The position numbers and the translations under genes were made by a program. Shown here piece by piece: positions 1 through 8,083 of a stretch of DNA of 64,000 bases (position 1 is its first letter; each line of letters starts with the position of its first letter). Below the pieces are notes generated by a model. That model saw only the letters and a list, made by a program, of their open reading frames with translations, had not been told where the DNA came from and ran no database searches. Source of the stretch: Subtercola endophyticus (GTDB lineage: Bacteria > Actinomycetota > Actinomycetes > Actinomycetales > Microbacteriaceae); contig NZ_CP087997.1 in the NCBI RefSeq assembly GCF_021044565.1, positions 2,914,001-2,978,000 of the forward strand, written 5' to 3'.

Positions 1-607
1 GGGTCTGCTGGTTCGGCCAGTCTTTGATCGACTCGGCGAGGTAGGTGTACGCGGCGGGGTTCGAACTCGCGACCTTGGCCAGGCCCGGCATCACGCGCTG
101 CAGGTAGAGCGAGTAGCCGAGTCTGATCGGAGTGATCGGGGGCGTACTGAATTCGCAGATCACGATGCGCCCGCCGGGCTTGGTCACCCGGTAGAGCTCG
201 GCGAGAGCCACACGCGGTTCGACGATGTTGCGCAGGCCGAACGAGATGGTCACGGCGTCGAACTCGTCGTCGTCGAAAGGCAGGTTCATGCCGTCGGCCA
301 CCACGAACTCGACCCGGGGGTTACCGGCCTGCTGGCGCTTGCCCACCTCGATCATTCCGGGCGAGAAGTCGGCCGCGACGACCTGCGCGCCACTCTTGGC
401 GAGCGAGGCGCTCGAGGTTCCGGTTCCGGCGGCGAGGTCGAGAATGCGTTCGCCCCACTCGGGTTCGACCGCCTTCGTCGTGGCGACACGCCACAGAAAC
501 GCGTTTCCCACCGAGAGCACGTTGTTCGTACGGTCGTAATGGGTCGACACGTCGTCGAACATCGCAGAAACCTGCGCGGGCTGCTTGCTGAGGTCGGCCT
601 TGGACAC
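1..607 (-). CDS. menG: Demethylmenaquinone methyltransferase, 3' end cut by window edge
   Basis: Catalyses the last step of menaquinone synthesis, SAM-dependent C-methylation of the naphthoquinone ring. The 202 visible codons show the UbiE/MenG signature FDDVSTHYDRTN at about residues 18-29, the SAM loop LDLAAGTGT at about 57-65 and the family motif TPPITPIRLGY. Roughly the last 40 residues of the usual ~245 lie outside the window. The GTG at 605-607 is chosen because a -10 box lies six bases upstream and no Shine-Dalgarno is visible, which suggests a leaderless mRNA. Functionally it belongs with menF, menD, menA, menE and menC in the next 11 kb, although it is transcribed away from menF. Confidence 0.93.
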   Translation of the reverse strand, partial: MSKADLSKQPAQVSAMFDDVSTHYDRTNNVLSVGNAFLWRVATTKAVEPEWGERILDLAAGTGTSSASLAKSGAQVVAADFSPGMIEVGKRQQAGNPRVEFVVADGMNLPFDDDEFDAVTISFGLRNIVEPRVALAELYRVTKPGGRIVICEFSTPPITPIRLGYSLYLQRVMPGLAKVASSNPAAYTYLAESIKDWPNQQT

Positions 608-613
608 CCCCAC

Positions 614-619
614 AGTTTA
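614..619 (-). promoter_or_regulatory. -10 box of leaderless menG promoter
   Basis: TAAACT on the minus strand, six bases before the GTG start. No clear -35 was identified. Confidence 0.5.
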
Positions 620-729
620 CGGGGCACCTCCGCCGCACTCGGCAAAGGCTCAGGATGCCCGCAGCGGGCTTGCGGCGGAGGCCCCCGCGTGCAAGCGCCG
701 CCTTTCACCTCGCGGATTCGATCGAATTC

Positions 730-771
730 GCGAAAAAGCCCCCAAAACTCGACGGGAAGGGGCTTTTTCGC
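730..771. repeat. Dispersed palindrome, copy 1
   Basis: Perfect 13-base arms GCGAAAAAGCCCC (730-742) and GGGGCTTTTTCGC (759-771). The A-tract/T-tract layout resembles a bidirectional terminator, but it lies between divergent genes (menG and aldO), where a terminator is not obviously needed. The same core recurs at 2314-2375, 4910-4975 and 39394-39441. The rest of the 307-base interval from 608 to 914 holds only this and the 16-bp tandem repeat. Confidence 0.75.
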
Positions 772-844
772 AAAGTGGATTGCGGATGTGGGGTGGGGGG
801 CGGAGGCACGGGGCATCCGGATACGATGTAACGATTCAAATCGC

Positions 845-908
845 GAGACACAGAGCGTGCGAGACACAAAGCATGCGAGACACAGAGCATACGAGACACA
901 GAGCAGGG
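845..908. repeat. Four tandem copies of a 16-bp GAGACACAGAGC repeat
   Basis: Units at 845-860, 861-876, 877-892 and 893-908 all begin GAGACACA and differ mainly in the last four bases. The array ends at the ribosome binding site of the alditol oxidase gene, so it is the 5' leader or promoter region of that gene. A second 16-bp array that also begins with GAGA lies at 18841-18931. Confidence 0.85.
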
Positions 909-914
909 GTAACA

Positions 915-2183
915 ATGGCGTCGACGGTCGGGCCGAACTGGGCAGGCACCTACGAATTCGGGGCCGCGCGCCTGCACACACCCCGAAGCACGGCAGAGGT
1001 GCAAGAGATCGTCGCCGCCTCGCCGCGAGTGCGCTCGCTCGGCACCCGGCACTCGTTCAACGACATCGCCGACAGCACCGGCGACCTCGTCAGCCTCGTC
1101 GACCTGCCCCCCGAGGTCTCGATCGATGCGGATGCACGTACCGTCACGGTCGCCGCCGGAACACGTTACGGCGCTCTCGCCGTCGCCCTGCAGGCCGAGG
1201 GCTGGGCGCTGCACAACATGGGCTCGCTGCCGCACATCTCCGTCGCCGGAGCAGTCTCGACCGCCACCCACGGCTCCGGAAACCGCAACGGCAACCTCGC
1301 CACGGCCGTCGCGGGGCTCGAGTTCGTCGCGGGCAGGGGTGAGCTCGTGAGCGTGACCCGCGAACATCCGGCCTTCGCCGGCATGGTCGTCTCGCTCGGC
1401 GCCCTCGGCGTGATCACCCGCGTCACCCTGGACATTCAGCCCACCTTCGACGTGCGGCAAGACGTCTACATCGACCTGCCGTGGGATGCCCTGCTGGAGT
1501 CGTTCGAAGAGGTGACGGGCAGCGCCTACAGCGTGAGCGTCTTCACGAACTGGCTCGGCGACACGGCCGAGGGTCTGTGGCTGAAGACCCGGCTCGTCGA
1601 CGGAGAGCCCCGCTCGCTGCCCGGGACGCTCTTCGGCGCGACCGCGTCGGTGTCGAAGGCCACCTCGCCGGCCGACGAGGGCCGCGACAACACCACCGTG
1701 CAGGGCGGGGTTCCGGGTCCCTGGTCGGAGCGACTGCCGCACTTTCGGTTCGACGCGACGCCGAGCAACGGCGACGAGATTCAGAGCGAGTTCTTCATCG
1801 ACCGCGCGCACGCACCCGCGGCGCTCAGCGTGCTCCGTTCGATGGGATCACGCATCGCGCCGCACCTGCTCGTCACCGAGCTGCGCACGGTCGCCCAGGA
1901 TGAGCTGTGGCTGAGCATGGCGTACGGGCGGCCTTCGCTGGGCATCCACTTCACCTGGAAGAACGACCCGGCGGGCGTGTACGCGCTGCTGCCCGACATC
2001 GAGGCCGCCCTCGCGCCCTTCGGCGCCCGGCCGCACTGGGGCAAGGCGTTCACGGCGAGCGCCGCGGCCATCGCCCCGCTCTACGAGCGCCTGCCCGACT
2101 TCGCCGCCCTCGCCGCCCTCTACGACCCCGACCGCCAGTTTCGCAACGCCTACCTCTCCCGCGTGCTAGCCCTGCCCCAGTAG
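915..2183 (+). CDS. aldO: Alditol (xylitol) oxidase, FAD-dependent
   Basis: Oxidises the terminal hydroxyl of alditols such as xylitol or sorbitol using O2, giving the aldose and H2O2. The 422 residues match the length and order of Streptomyces AldO. GTRHSF near residues 43-48 places His46 where the covalent 8-alpha-histidyl-FAD link sits, the PP-loop region has SLPHISVAGA and THGSG, and PHWGK lies near the C-terminus. The ATG at 915 is preceded by AGGGG; longer in-frame extensions would run through the 16-bp tandem repeats and are unlikely. It stands alone, followed by a CT-rich tract and a palindrome. Confidence 0.82.
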   Translation: MASTVGPNWAGTYEFGAARLHTPRSTAEVQEIVAASPRVRSLGTRHSFNDIADSTGDLVSLVDLPPEVSIDADARTVTVAAGTRYGALAVALQAEGWALHNMGSLPHISVAGAVSTATHGSGNRNGNLATAVAGLEFVAGRGELVSVTREHPAFAGMVVSLGALGVITRVTLDIQPTFDVRQDVYIDLPWDALLESFEEVTGSAYSVSVFTNWLGDTAEGLWLKTRLVDGEPRSLPGTLFGATASVSKATSPADEGRDNTTVQGGVPGPWSERLPHFRFDATPSNGDEIQSEFFIDRAHAPAALSVLRSMGSRIAPHLLVTELRTVAQDELWLSMAYGRPSLGIHFTWKNDPAGVYALLPDIEAALAPFGARPHWGKAFTASAAAIAPLYERLPDFAALAALYDPDRQFRNAYLSRVLALPQ

Positions 2184-2188
2184 CCCGC

Positions 2189-2312
2189 GCCCTCCCTCCC
2201 TCCCTCCCTCCCTCCTCCCTCCCTCCTCCCCCTCTCGCCCTCGTCGCTCCCCCCCTCTCTCCCTCCCTCTCGCCCTCCTCCCTCCCGCCCTCTCTCCCTC
2301 CCTCCCCCGCAA
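2189..2312. repeat. CT-rich low-complexity tract (CCCT/CCTC repeats)
   Basis: About 125 bases of nearly pure pyrimidine on the plus strand just after the aldO stop. The minus strand contains many consecutive GGGA/GGAGG runs, so it could form a G-quadruplex or a triplex. No gene is seen in it. Confidence 0.85.
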
Positions 2313-2313
2313 A

Positions 2314-2375
2314 CCTCGACTTTGCGAAAAAGCCCCAAAGAATTGGCTTTTGGGGGCCTTTTCGCAAAGTCGAGG
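2314..2375. repeat. Dispersed palindrome, copy 2
   Basis: Perfect 17-base outer arms, CCTCGACTTTGCGAAAA (2314-2330) and TTTTCGCAAAGTCGAGG (2359-2375), with a partly paired GC-rich interior. It lies between the co-directional aldO and menF and may end aldO transcription. The outer arms extend well beyond what a terminator needs. Confidence 0.8.
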
Positions 2376-2449
2376 CACCGGAGTCGGACACGCGTGTGGG
2401 CAACGTGCAAGGGGGCGGGGCGGTGGGCTGGCGCCCAGGCTGGGGCGCG

Positions 2450-2455
2450 TAGCCT
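2450..2455 (+). promoter_or_regulatory. -10 box of leaderless menF promoter
   Basis: TAGCCT, then six bases, then the GTG at 2462. No ribosome binding site intervenes. Confidence 0.5.
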
Positions 2456-2461
2456 TTATTC

Positions 2462-3823
2462 GTGATCGAAACTGCACAGGCGACCCGGCTGTACGTCGAA
2501 ACCCGGGCGGTGAGCGACATCAAGCTGCTGATTCCGCTGCTGGATGCCCGGCATCCCCAACTCTGGATTCGCAAGGGCCAGGGCATGGCAGGCCTCGGCA
2601 CCGCGCTGCGCCTCGAGTTCTCGGGCCCCGATCGGTTCACCGATGCCTGCGCCGCATGGCGTGAGGTGGCCGCCGCCGCGACGGTGAACGACCCGATCGC
2701 CGCACCCGGCACCGGGCTCATCGCGTTCGGCACGTTCGCCTTCTCGGCACGGTCGGCCGAGACGAGCGTGCTCATCGTTCCCGAGGTGGTCATCGGCAAA
2801 CGCGACGGGGTGTTCTGGGTCACGCGCACGCGCGTGCTGGCCGAGGGCGAGCAGGCTCCGGATGCCCGGGGCGGCGTCTCAGGCCTGACGGGCCTTATCG
2901 CAACGGTGACGGCGAAGTCGGGCTCTCGCAGCGGTTCGGGTGCCGGCACTGCCGCCGGGCATCCGCTGCCCGCAGACGTACCCCCCGCGACCTCGTTCGG
3001 GCCCGAGTACCGCCTGACGCTGCTGCCCGGCGCCGCCACTCCCGACACGTACCGCGCCGCGGTCGAGACCGCCGTCGGCCGCATCAACGCCGGCGAGCTC
3101 GAGAAGGTCGTTCTCGCTCGCGATCTCGTGGGGCATCTGCCTGCGGATTCCGACCTGCGGCGCGTGCTGCTCGACCTCGCGCTCGGCTACCCCGACTGCT
3201 ACACGTTCGCCGTCGACGGCCTCGTCGGTTCGAGCCCCGAGACCCTCGTGCGCGTCGACCACGGCACGGTCTACGCGCGCGTGCTCGCCGGAACCATCTC
3301 GCGCGGCCGCGATGCAGAGGCCGACCACGATCAGGCGGTCGCCCTCGCCACGAGCTCGAAAGACCTCGACGAGCACCGCTTTGCGGTTGCCAGTGTGATG
3401 ACCGCGCTCGCCCCGCATTCGACAACCGTGATCGCGAGCGAAATTCCGTTCACTCTGAAGCTGCCGAACCTCTGGCACCTGGCGAGCGACGTCGAAGGCA
3501 CGCTCAGCGATGGTTCGACCTCGCTCGACCTCATCGCGGCCCTGCACCCCACAGCGGCGGTGGCGGGCACGCCGACACCGGATGCCCTGCGGCTCATCGA
3601 CGAACTGGAACCCTTCGACCGCGGCCGCTACGCGGGCCCGGTCGGCTGGGTCGGCGCCGACGGCGACGGCGAGTGGGCGGTCGCGCTGCGCTGCGCCCAA
3701 GTCGACGACGACGGCACGATCACGGCCTACGCGGGCGCGGGAATCGTCTCGGAATCGAACCCCGAGCACGAATTCCTCGAGACGCGCATGAAGTTCCGCC
3801 CCATCGTCGAGGCGTTCGCGTAG
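2462..3823 (+). CDS. menF: Isochorismate synthase
   Basis: Converts chorismate to isochorismate, the first committed step of menaquinone synthesis. The 453-residue protein has the chorismate-binding fold in its C-terminal half, including the LEKVVLARD-type segment, VGSSPETLV, and the terminal signature EFLETRMKFRP. The GTG start at 2462 has a -10 box six bases upstream. The next step, MenD, is encoded 1.2 kb downstream on the other strand. The alternative of a salicylate or anthranilate enzyme is less likely given the men neighbours. Confidence 0.92.
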   Translation: MIETAQATRLYVETRAVSDIKLLIPLLDARHPQLWIRKGQGMAGLGTALRLEFSGPDRFTDACAAWREVAAAATVNDPIAAPGTGLIAFGTFAFSARSAETSVLIVPEVVIGKRDGVFWVTRTRVLAEGEQAPDARGGVSGLTGLIATVTAKSGSRSGSGAGTAAGHPLPADVPPATSFGPEYRLTLLPGAATPDTYRAAVETAVGRINAGELEKVVLARDLVGHLPADSDLRRVLLDLALGYPDCYTFAVDGLVGSSPETLVRVDHGTVYARVLAGTISRGRDAEADHDQAVALATSSKDLDEHRFAVASVMTALAPHSTTVIASEIPFTLKLPNLWHLASDVEGTLSDGSTSLDLIAALHPTAAVAGTPTPDALRLIDELEPFDRGRYAGPVGWVGADGDGEWAVALRCAQVDDDGTITAYAGAGIVSESNPEHEFLETRMKFRPIVEAFA

Positions 3824-3851
3824 GCACCCGCCCCGGGCATCCACAGCCGAA

Positions 3852-4796
3852 TCAGGTCGCGGCGAGGCGGCGCTTCTGCTCGTCGATGTCGAAGTCGGCA
3901 GAGGGCCAGCTCTGGCCGAGGTTCCGCAGTGCATCCAGCAGCAGGTGCTGCACCGCCAGTCGCGCGTACCACTTGCGATTGGCGGGAATCACGTGCCAGG
4001 GCGCGGTCGGCGTCGACGTCTTCTCGAACACGGTCTGGTAGGCGTCTTGGTAGGGGTTCCAGAGCAGGCGCGAGTCGATGTCGTTGGGGTTGAACTTCCA
4101 GTACTTGTCGGGGCGCTCGAGGCGCTCGGCGAGGCGCGTCTTCTGCTCGTCGGCGCTGATGTTGAGCATCACCTTGATCACGGTGGTGCCGTGTGCGACC
4201 AGTTCCGACTCGAAGTCGTTGATCTGCCGGTACCGCTCCTCGATGACCTCGGGCGCGGCGAGTTCGAGCACCTTGCCGGCGAGCACGTCTTCGTAGTGTG
4301 AACGGTCGAAGACGCCGATGTGGCCCGGTGTCGGCAACTGCTTGCGGATGCGCCACAGAAAGTCGTGCTCGAGCTCTTCGGGCGTCGGCTTCTTGAAGCT
4401 CGCGTGCTGCACGCCCTGGGGGTCGACCAGCCCGACCACGTGCCGCACGATTCCGCCTTTGCCCGAGGAATCCATGCCCTGCAGCACCAGCAGAATCGAC
4501 CGCTCGTCGCCGAAGAGGCTGTTGGCGAAGAACTTCTCTTGCAGCAGGCCCATCTCCGGCGCGTCGGTGATCAGGGCCGCGGCGCCGTCGGCCTTGCTGC
4601 CGTCGAATGCGGGCGTGGCGCTCGGGTCGCTGCCGGCCAGCGTGAAACCCGCGCCGGCTCGCAACAGGGGCGCCGGGTCTTCGCTCCAGGTCTTCACGGG
4701 CTTTGCGGACTTCTCGGGCTTTGCGGACTTCTCGGGCTTTGCACCCTTCTCCGGCTTCGCGGCTTTTGCGGAGCTCTCTGGCTTGTCAGGCTTCAT
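3852..4796 (-). CDS. Polyphosphate kinase 2 (PPK2) family protein
   Basis: Predicted to transfer phosphate between polyphosphate and nucleotides. The 314-residue protein has the PPK2 Walker A-like motif GMDSSGKGG at about 107-115, the GVFDRSHYEDVL segment and the family's C-terminal WHVIPANRKWYAR. The first 35 residues are an Ala-Lys-Pro-Glu-Lys repeat (AKPEK three times plus variants), a basic disordered tail absent from most relatives. ATG 4796 is chosen because GAAGGG precedes it by nine bases; an upstream ATG at 4835 lacks a ribosome binding site. It sits between menF and menD without an obvious functional link. Confidence 0.9.
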   Translation of the reverse strand: MKPDKPESSAKAAKPEKGAKPEKSAKPEKSAKPVKTWSEDPAPLLRAGAGFTLAGSDPSATPAFDGSKADGAAALITDAPEMGLLQEKFFANSLFGDERSILLVLQGMDSSGKGGIVRHVVGLVDPQGVQHASFKKPTPEELEHDFLWRIRKQLPTPGHIGVFDRSHYEDVLAGKVLELAAPEVIEERYRQINDFESELVAHGTTVIKVMLNISADEQKTRLAERLERPDKYWKFNPNDIDSRLLWNPYQDAYQTVFEKTSTPTAPWHVIPANRKWYARLAVQHLLLDALRNLGQSWPSADFDIDEQKRRLAAT

Positions 4797-4909
4797 GGCG
4801 TTCGCCCTTCGTCGGCGGCCGTGCCGCGTCGTCATCGTCGGGTTCAGGCTACGCCGCTCGTGCTCACTGCCCAAAGCGACACCCACCGCCGAGCCCTGCA
4901 CACTCTGCG

Positions 4910-4975
4910 AGCATCGACTTTGCGAATAAGCCCCCAAGAATCGTCGGGAACAGGCTTTTTCGCAAAGTCGATGCT
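4910..4975. repeat. Dispersed palindrome, copy 3
   Basis: Arms of 23 bases (4910-4932 and 4953-4975) pair with one mismatch around the shared core TTTGCGAAtAAGCC/GGCTTTTTCGCAAA. It lies between menD (ends 5006) and ppk2, both on the minus strand, so it could terminate menD. Confidence 0.8.
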
Positions 4976-5005
4976 GCGCGAGGGTGAAGATACGTGCGGC
5001 GCGGG

Positions 5006-7291
5006 TCAGCGCAGGAGTGGCACCTCGAGGATGGCGGGGCCCGTCACGGGGGCCGTGAGGGCGCTGTCGAGTTCGCTGCGGGTGGTCGCGCGGGAGTAGT
5101 CCCAGCCGTAGGCCGCGGCGAGCGCGGCGAGATCGACATTCTGCGGCGTGTTCATGACCCGATCGAACGCTGCCCTATCGGCGCTGGCAGCGACTTCGAG
5201 CGTGTCGAAGATGGTGCCGCCGCCGTCGTTGCCGACAACGAGCTGGATGCGCGGCAGCCGCTCCCCTACTCCGAACAGCAGGCTGCCCACGTCGTGCAGC
5301 AGGGTGAGATCGCCGAGCAGCACGCGGGTTACGCCGGTCTGGGCAGCCAGAGCGGATGATCGGGGTTCCGCTCGGGCAGAGCTCGCCCGTTCGGCCAGGG
5401 CCACGCCACGGCCACCGCCACTGCCGCTGCCGCTGCCACTGTGGCGATTTTCGCGCAGCGAGCCCGGAGTACGTTGGCTCGCCAGGGCGATTCCGGTCGC
5501 CGTCGCGATCGTGCCGTCGATACCGGCCAACCCCCGGTTGGAGTGCACACTGATCTTCTTGCCCGGCGCCCACCGATCAAGATCGCGAATCAGCCGCGAC
5601 GCGCCGAGCACCAGCCGATCGTGCGGCCAGGTCGCCCGCCAGACGGCCAGCCCGAGCATCCGCCGCGTGATGGGTGCACGCAGCGCGGCCAGCTCGTTCA
5701 CCCGGTATTCGCGGCGCTCGGCGATATCGGCCGATCGGGCCGCGTGGATGTTCGGCGGCGCCACATCGTCGGGCTCCTCTTCGAGCAGCGCTCGACTGGT
5801 CAGCACCCACTCGCGCAGCCAGGCGCGGTCGGCGGCGGCGCGCTCGGCGCCATCGGACTCGGCACGAGCACCCCACCCTGCACCAGCACCCGACCCGCCA
5901 CCAGCACCCGACCCGCCACGAGCACCCACCTCGGCACCAGCACCCGACCCGCCACGAGCACCCACCTCGGCACCAGCACCCGCCCCGCCACGAGCACCCA
6001 CCTCGGCACCAGCACCCGCCCCGGCATGAGCACCCGACGTGCCAGAAGCATCCGAATCGCCACGGGCACCCACCCCGGCGTGAGCATCCGACGCGCCAGA
6101 AGCATCCGAATCGCCGGAAGCACCGACCCGACCATCGTCGGCCGGCGCCACGGTCGCCCGCTCGGCGAACCTGCTCACGCGGTGCCCGGGGTTGAACACC
6201 CCGAGGTCGTCGGCCGCATGACCCACCACCACGACCTCGACCTCATCACGCAGCAGCAGCGCGGGAACCTCCCGAGACAGCGACGGATGCCCGAACACCA
6301 CCGCTCGCTCGACCCGCCCGCCGAACTCAGGGTCAGCGAGCAACTCCCGATAGGCGACCACGAGGTTGCGCCCGAACCGCGACCCGCTCGATACCTCCGC
6401 GATGAGCGGCCAGCCGCCCTCGTGCGCGAGTTGCTCGGGTGCCGGGCCGGAGCCGTGCCCGGCGATCACGATCGTGCGGGGGCCACGAGACAACTCAAGC
6501 GGCGTCGCGTCGGAAGCACGGGGAGCGCCGGCACCGCTGCGAGCCACAGCAGCGCGGGCAGCGTCTGCCGCGACGTGATGCGGCCCAGCCTGATCCGGCC
6601 CAACCTGATCCGGCCCGGCCTGATCCGGCCCGGCCTGATCCGGCCCGACCTGATCCGAACCGTCGAGCCCCAGCTCGGTGAGGTCGGGCACCACGCCTGA
6701 AAGAGGCTCACGCAGCTGCAGATTCACGTGCACCGGGCCGGGCGCGCGGCTGGCGGAACGGGCATCCATCGCCGAAGGCTCACCCAGCGCAACGGCCCAG
6801 GCTCGCCGAGCGATGTCACGCGCAAGTTCGGGCTCGTTGGGCGCACCAATGGGAGCAGCGACGTCGAACTCGGCCCGGATGAAGCGGCCGAAGATGCCGG
6901 GCTGCCACGTGGTCTGGTTGCTGCCGGTTCCGCGCAGTTCGTCGGGGCGGTCTGACGTGATGAGGATGATCGGCACGTTCGAGTGGCTGGCCTCGAGCAC
7001 GGCGGGCAAGAGGTTGGCTACCGCGGTTCCCGATGTCGTGACGACGAGGGCCGGGCGTGCCGTTTCGACGCCGAGGCCCAGGGCAGTGAATCCGGCGCTG
7101 CGTTCGTCGAGGCGCACCTGCAGGTCGAGAATGCGGGCACGATCGAACTCGGCGAGGATGAGTGCCAGGGCTTGCGAGCGTGATCCAGGCGCGACGATGG
7201 CGTCGGTTGCTCCGAGTCGAGCGAATTCGCTCAGAATCGCCAGCGAAAACGCGGCGGCGGGGCTCTCAGGCGCCGGCTCGGCCGCCGTCAC
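5006..7291 (-). CDS. menD: MenD (SEPHCHC synthase) with two repeat insertions
   Basis: Thiamine-diphosphate enzyme that joins 2-oxoglutarate to isochorismate in menaquinone synthesis. Family motifs APGSRSQAL (N-terminus), TSDRPDELRGTGSNQ (about residue 120) and the ThDP/Mg site VVGNDGGGTIF (C-terminus) are intact. At 761 residues it is some 150-200 longer than usual. The excess comes from two low-complexity insertions between domains: a five-residue GPDQA repeat (about residues 210-235) and a long Gly-Ala-rich AGAEVGARGG-type repeat (about 385-475). The GTG start overlaps the stop of the upstream PLDc_N-domain gene by four bases, which indicates translational coupling. Confidence 0.93.
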   Translation of the reverse strand: MTAAEPAPESPAAAFSLAILSEFARLGATDAIVAPGSRSQALALILAEFDRARILDLQVRLDERSAGFTALGLGVETARPALVVTTSGTAVANLLPAVLEASHSNVPIILITSDRPDELRGTGSNQTTWQPGIFGRFIRAEFDVAAPIGAPNEPELARDIARRAWAVALGEPSAMDARSASRAPGPVHVNLQLREPLSGVVPDLTELGLDGSDQVGPDQAGPDQAGPDQVGPDQAGPHHVAADAARAAVARSGAGAPRASDATPLELSRGPRTIVIAGHGSGPAPEQLAHEGGWPLIAEVSSGSRFGRNLVVAYRELLADPEFGGRVERAVVFGHPSLSREVPALLLRDEVEVVVVGHAADDLGVFNPGHRVSRFAERATVAPADDGRVGASGDSDASGASDAHAGVGARGDSDASGTSGAHAGAGAGAEVGARGGAGAGAEVGARGGSGAGAEVGARGGSGAGGGSGAGAGWGARAESDGAERAAADRAWLREWVLTSRALLEEEPDDVAPPNIHAARSADIAERREYRVNELAALRAPITRRMLGLAVWRATWPHDRLVLGASRLIRDLDRWAPGKKISVHSNRGLAGIDGTIATATGIALASQRTPGSLRENRHSGSGSGSGGGRGVALAERASSARAEPRSSALAAQTGVTRVLLGDLTLLHDVGSLLFGVGERLPRIQLVVGNDGGGTIFDTLEVAASADRAAFDRVMNTPQNVDLAALAAAYGWDYSRATTRSELDSALTAPVTGPAILEVPLLR

Positions 7292-7647
7292 CGCTCGGTT
7301 CTGCCGTTGTCGGTTCGTTTGTCGGGGTCGTCGTTCTCGGCGAACTGCTGCTCGAGCTCACGAAGCTGCGCTTCGGAGACCGGATCGGCCCGCAGGGCGC
7401 CCAAGAACTCCGGGTCGTCGTCGGGCCCGACCGTACGGTACTGCACCTGGCGTTTCGACGACTTGCGACCGCGCCCGATGAGAAACCACAAGATGCCGCC
7501 GACCACCGGAAACAACAGCACGATGAACACCCAAGCGACCTTCGGGAGCCCCCGAACTCGGGTTCGGGCGAACAGAATGCAGTCGACGAGCGCGTACACG
7601 TAGAAAGCCACCGCAACCGCGACGAGACCAACCAAGAGACGAGCCAT
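7288..7647 (-). CDS. PLDc_N-domain small membrane protein
   Basis: 119 residues with two membrane helices (about 5-25 and 35-57), the second ending in the LWFLIGRG motif typical of the phospholipase D nuclease N-terminal (PLDc_N) domain, then a charged cytoplasmic tail. The catalytic HKD domain is absent, as in many short actinobacterial members of unknown function. ATG 7647 has a -10 box six bases upstream; a TTG two codons earlier is less likely. It is the promoter-proximal gene of a two-gene unit with menD (GTGA overlap). Confidence 0.75.
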   Translation of the reverse strand: MARLLVGLVAVAVAFYVYALVDCILFARTRVRGLPKVAWVFIVLLFPVVGGILWFLIGRGRKSSKRQVQYRTVGPDDDPEFLGALRADPVSEAQLRELEQQFAENDDPDKRTDNGRTER

Positions 7648-7653
7648 AATCAA

Positions 7654-7659
7654 ACCTTA
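7654..7659 (-). promoter_or_regulatory. -10 box of leaderless PLDc_N-menD promoter
   Basis: TAAGGT on the minus strand, six bases before ATG 7647. Confidence 0.5.
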
Positions 7660-7736
7660 CGCCCTGCGAATGCGCAGAAACCCACTCGTGAGATTGTGCA
7701 CGGGAGGCTCGCAGAAAGCGATCAGAACCGCCTCTG

Positions 7737-7742
7737 TAAGCT
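7737..7742 (+). promoter_or_regulatory. -10 box of leaderless DUF4229 promoter
   Basis: TAAGCT, six bases before the GTG at 7749. GAGGAG between them is too close to the start to serve as a ribosome binding site. Confidence 0.5.
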
Positions 7743-7748
7743 GAGGAG

Positions 7749-8057
7749 GTGAAAACTGGTCGCACCTGGGTCGTCTATACGCTGATTCGCATCGGCATCT
7801 TCGCCGTGGTGCTCGCAATCCTTCTCGTGACGCAGATGACGCCGTGGATCGCGGCCGTCATCGCCGCCGTCATCTCGCTCTGCGCGTCGTACATCTTCTT
7901 GCGCAAACCGCGCGAAGAACTGGCCAACGGGCTCTTCGAGGCCCGACACGGAACCGCGAAGCCGGCCCCCCGTGCAGCCGAGAAGCCCGGGTCAGACGAA
8001 GACCTCGAAGACACGGTGGTCGAGCACGCCGACGACGGCACGAAGCCCCAGCCCTAG
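7749..8057 (+). CDS. DUF4229 small membrane protein
   Basis: 102 residues: two hydrophobic helices (about 8-26 and 31-49), the FLRKPREE junction, then an acidic disordered tail. This matches the actinobacterial DUF4229 family, which is often found next to menaquinone genes and has no assigned function. It is divergent from the PLDc_N gene and convergent with menA. The GTG start fits the family's short N-terminus and the leaderless promoter. Confidence 0.72.
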   Translation: MKTGRTWVVYTLIRIGIFAVVLAILLVTQMTPWIAAVIAAVISLCASYIFLRKPREELANGLFEARHGTAKPAPRAAEKPGSDEDLEDTVVEHADDGTKPQP

Positions 8058-8083
8058 AACGTCAGCGCCCTAGAACGTCAGCG
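8052..8083. repeat. 16-bp tandem duplication at the DUF4229/menA convergence
   Basis: CCCTAGAACGTCAGCG occurs twice in tandem (8052-8067, 8068-8083). Each copy holds a CTAG that can supply a stop codon on either strand; DUF4229 ends in the first copy and menA in the second. Confidence 0.8.

Noticed and set aside
58..139. Apparent truncation or frameshift in menG
   Set aside because: The frame is open to the window edge and the motifs are in order; it is simply cut by the window.
845..908. Tandem GAGACACA repeats as a possible CRISPR array
   Set aside because: Units are contiguous with no spacers, and no cas genes are nearby. The same applies to 18841-18931 and 63666-63722.
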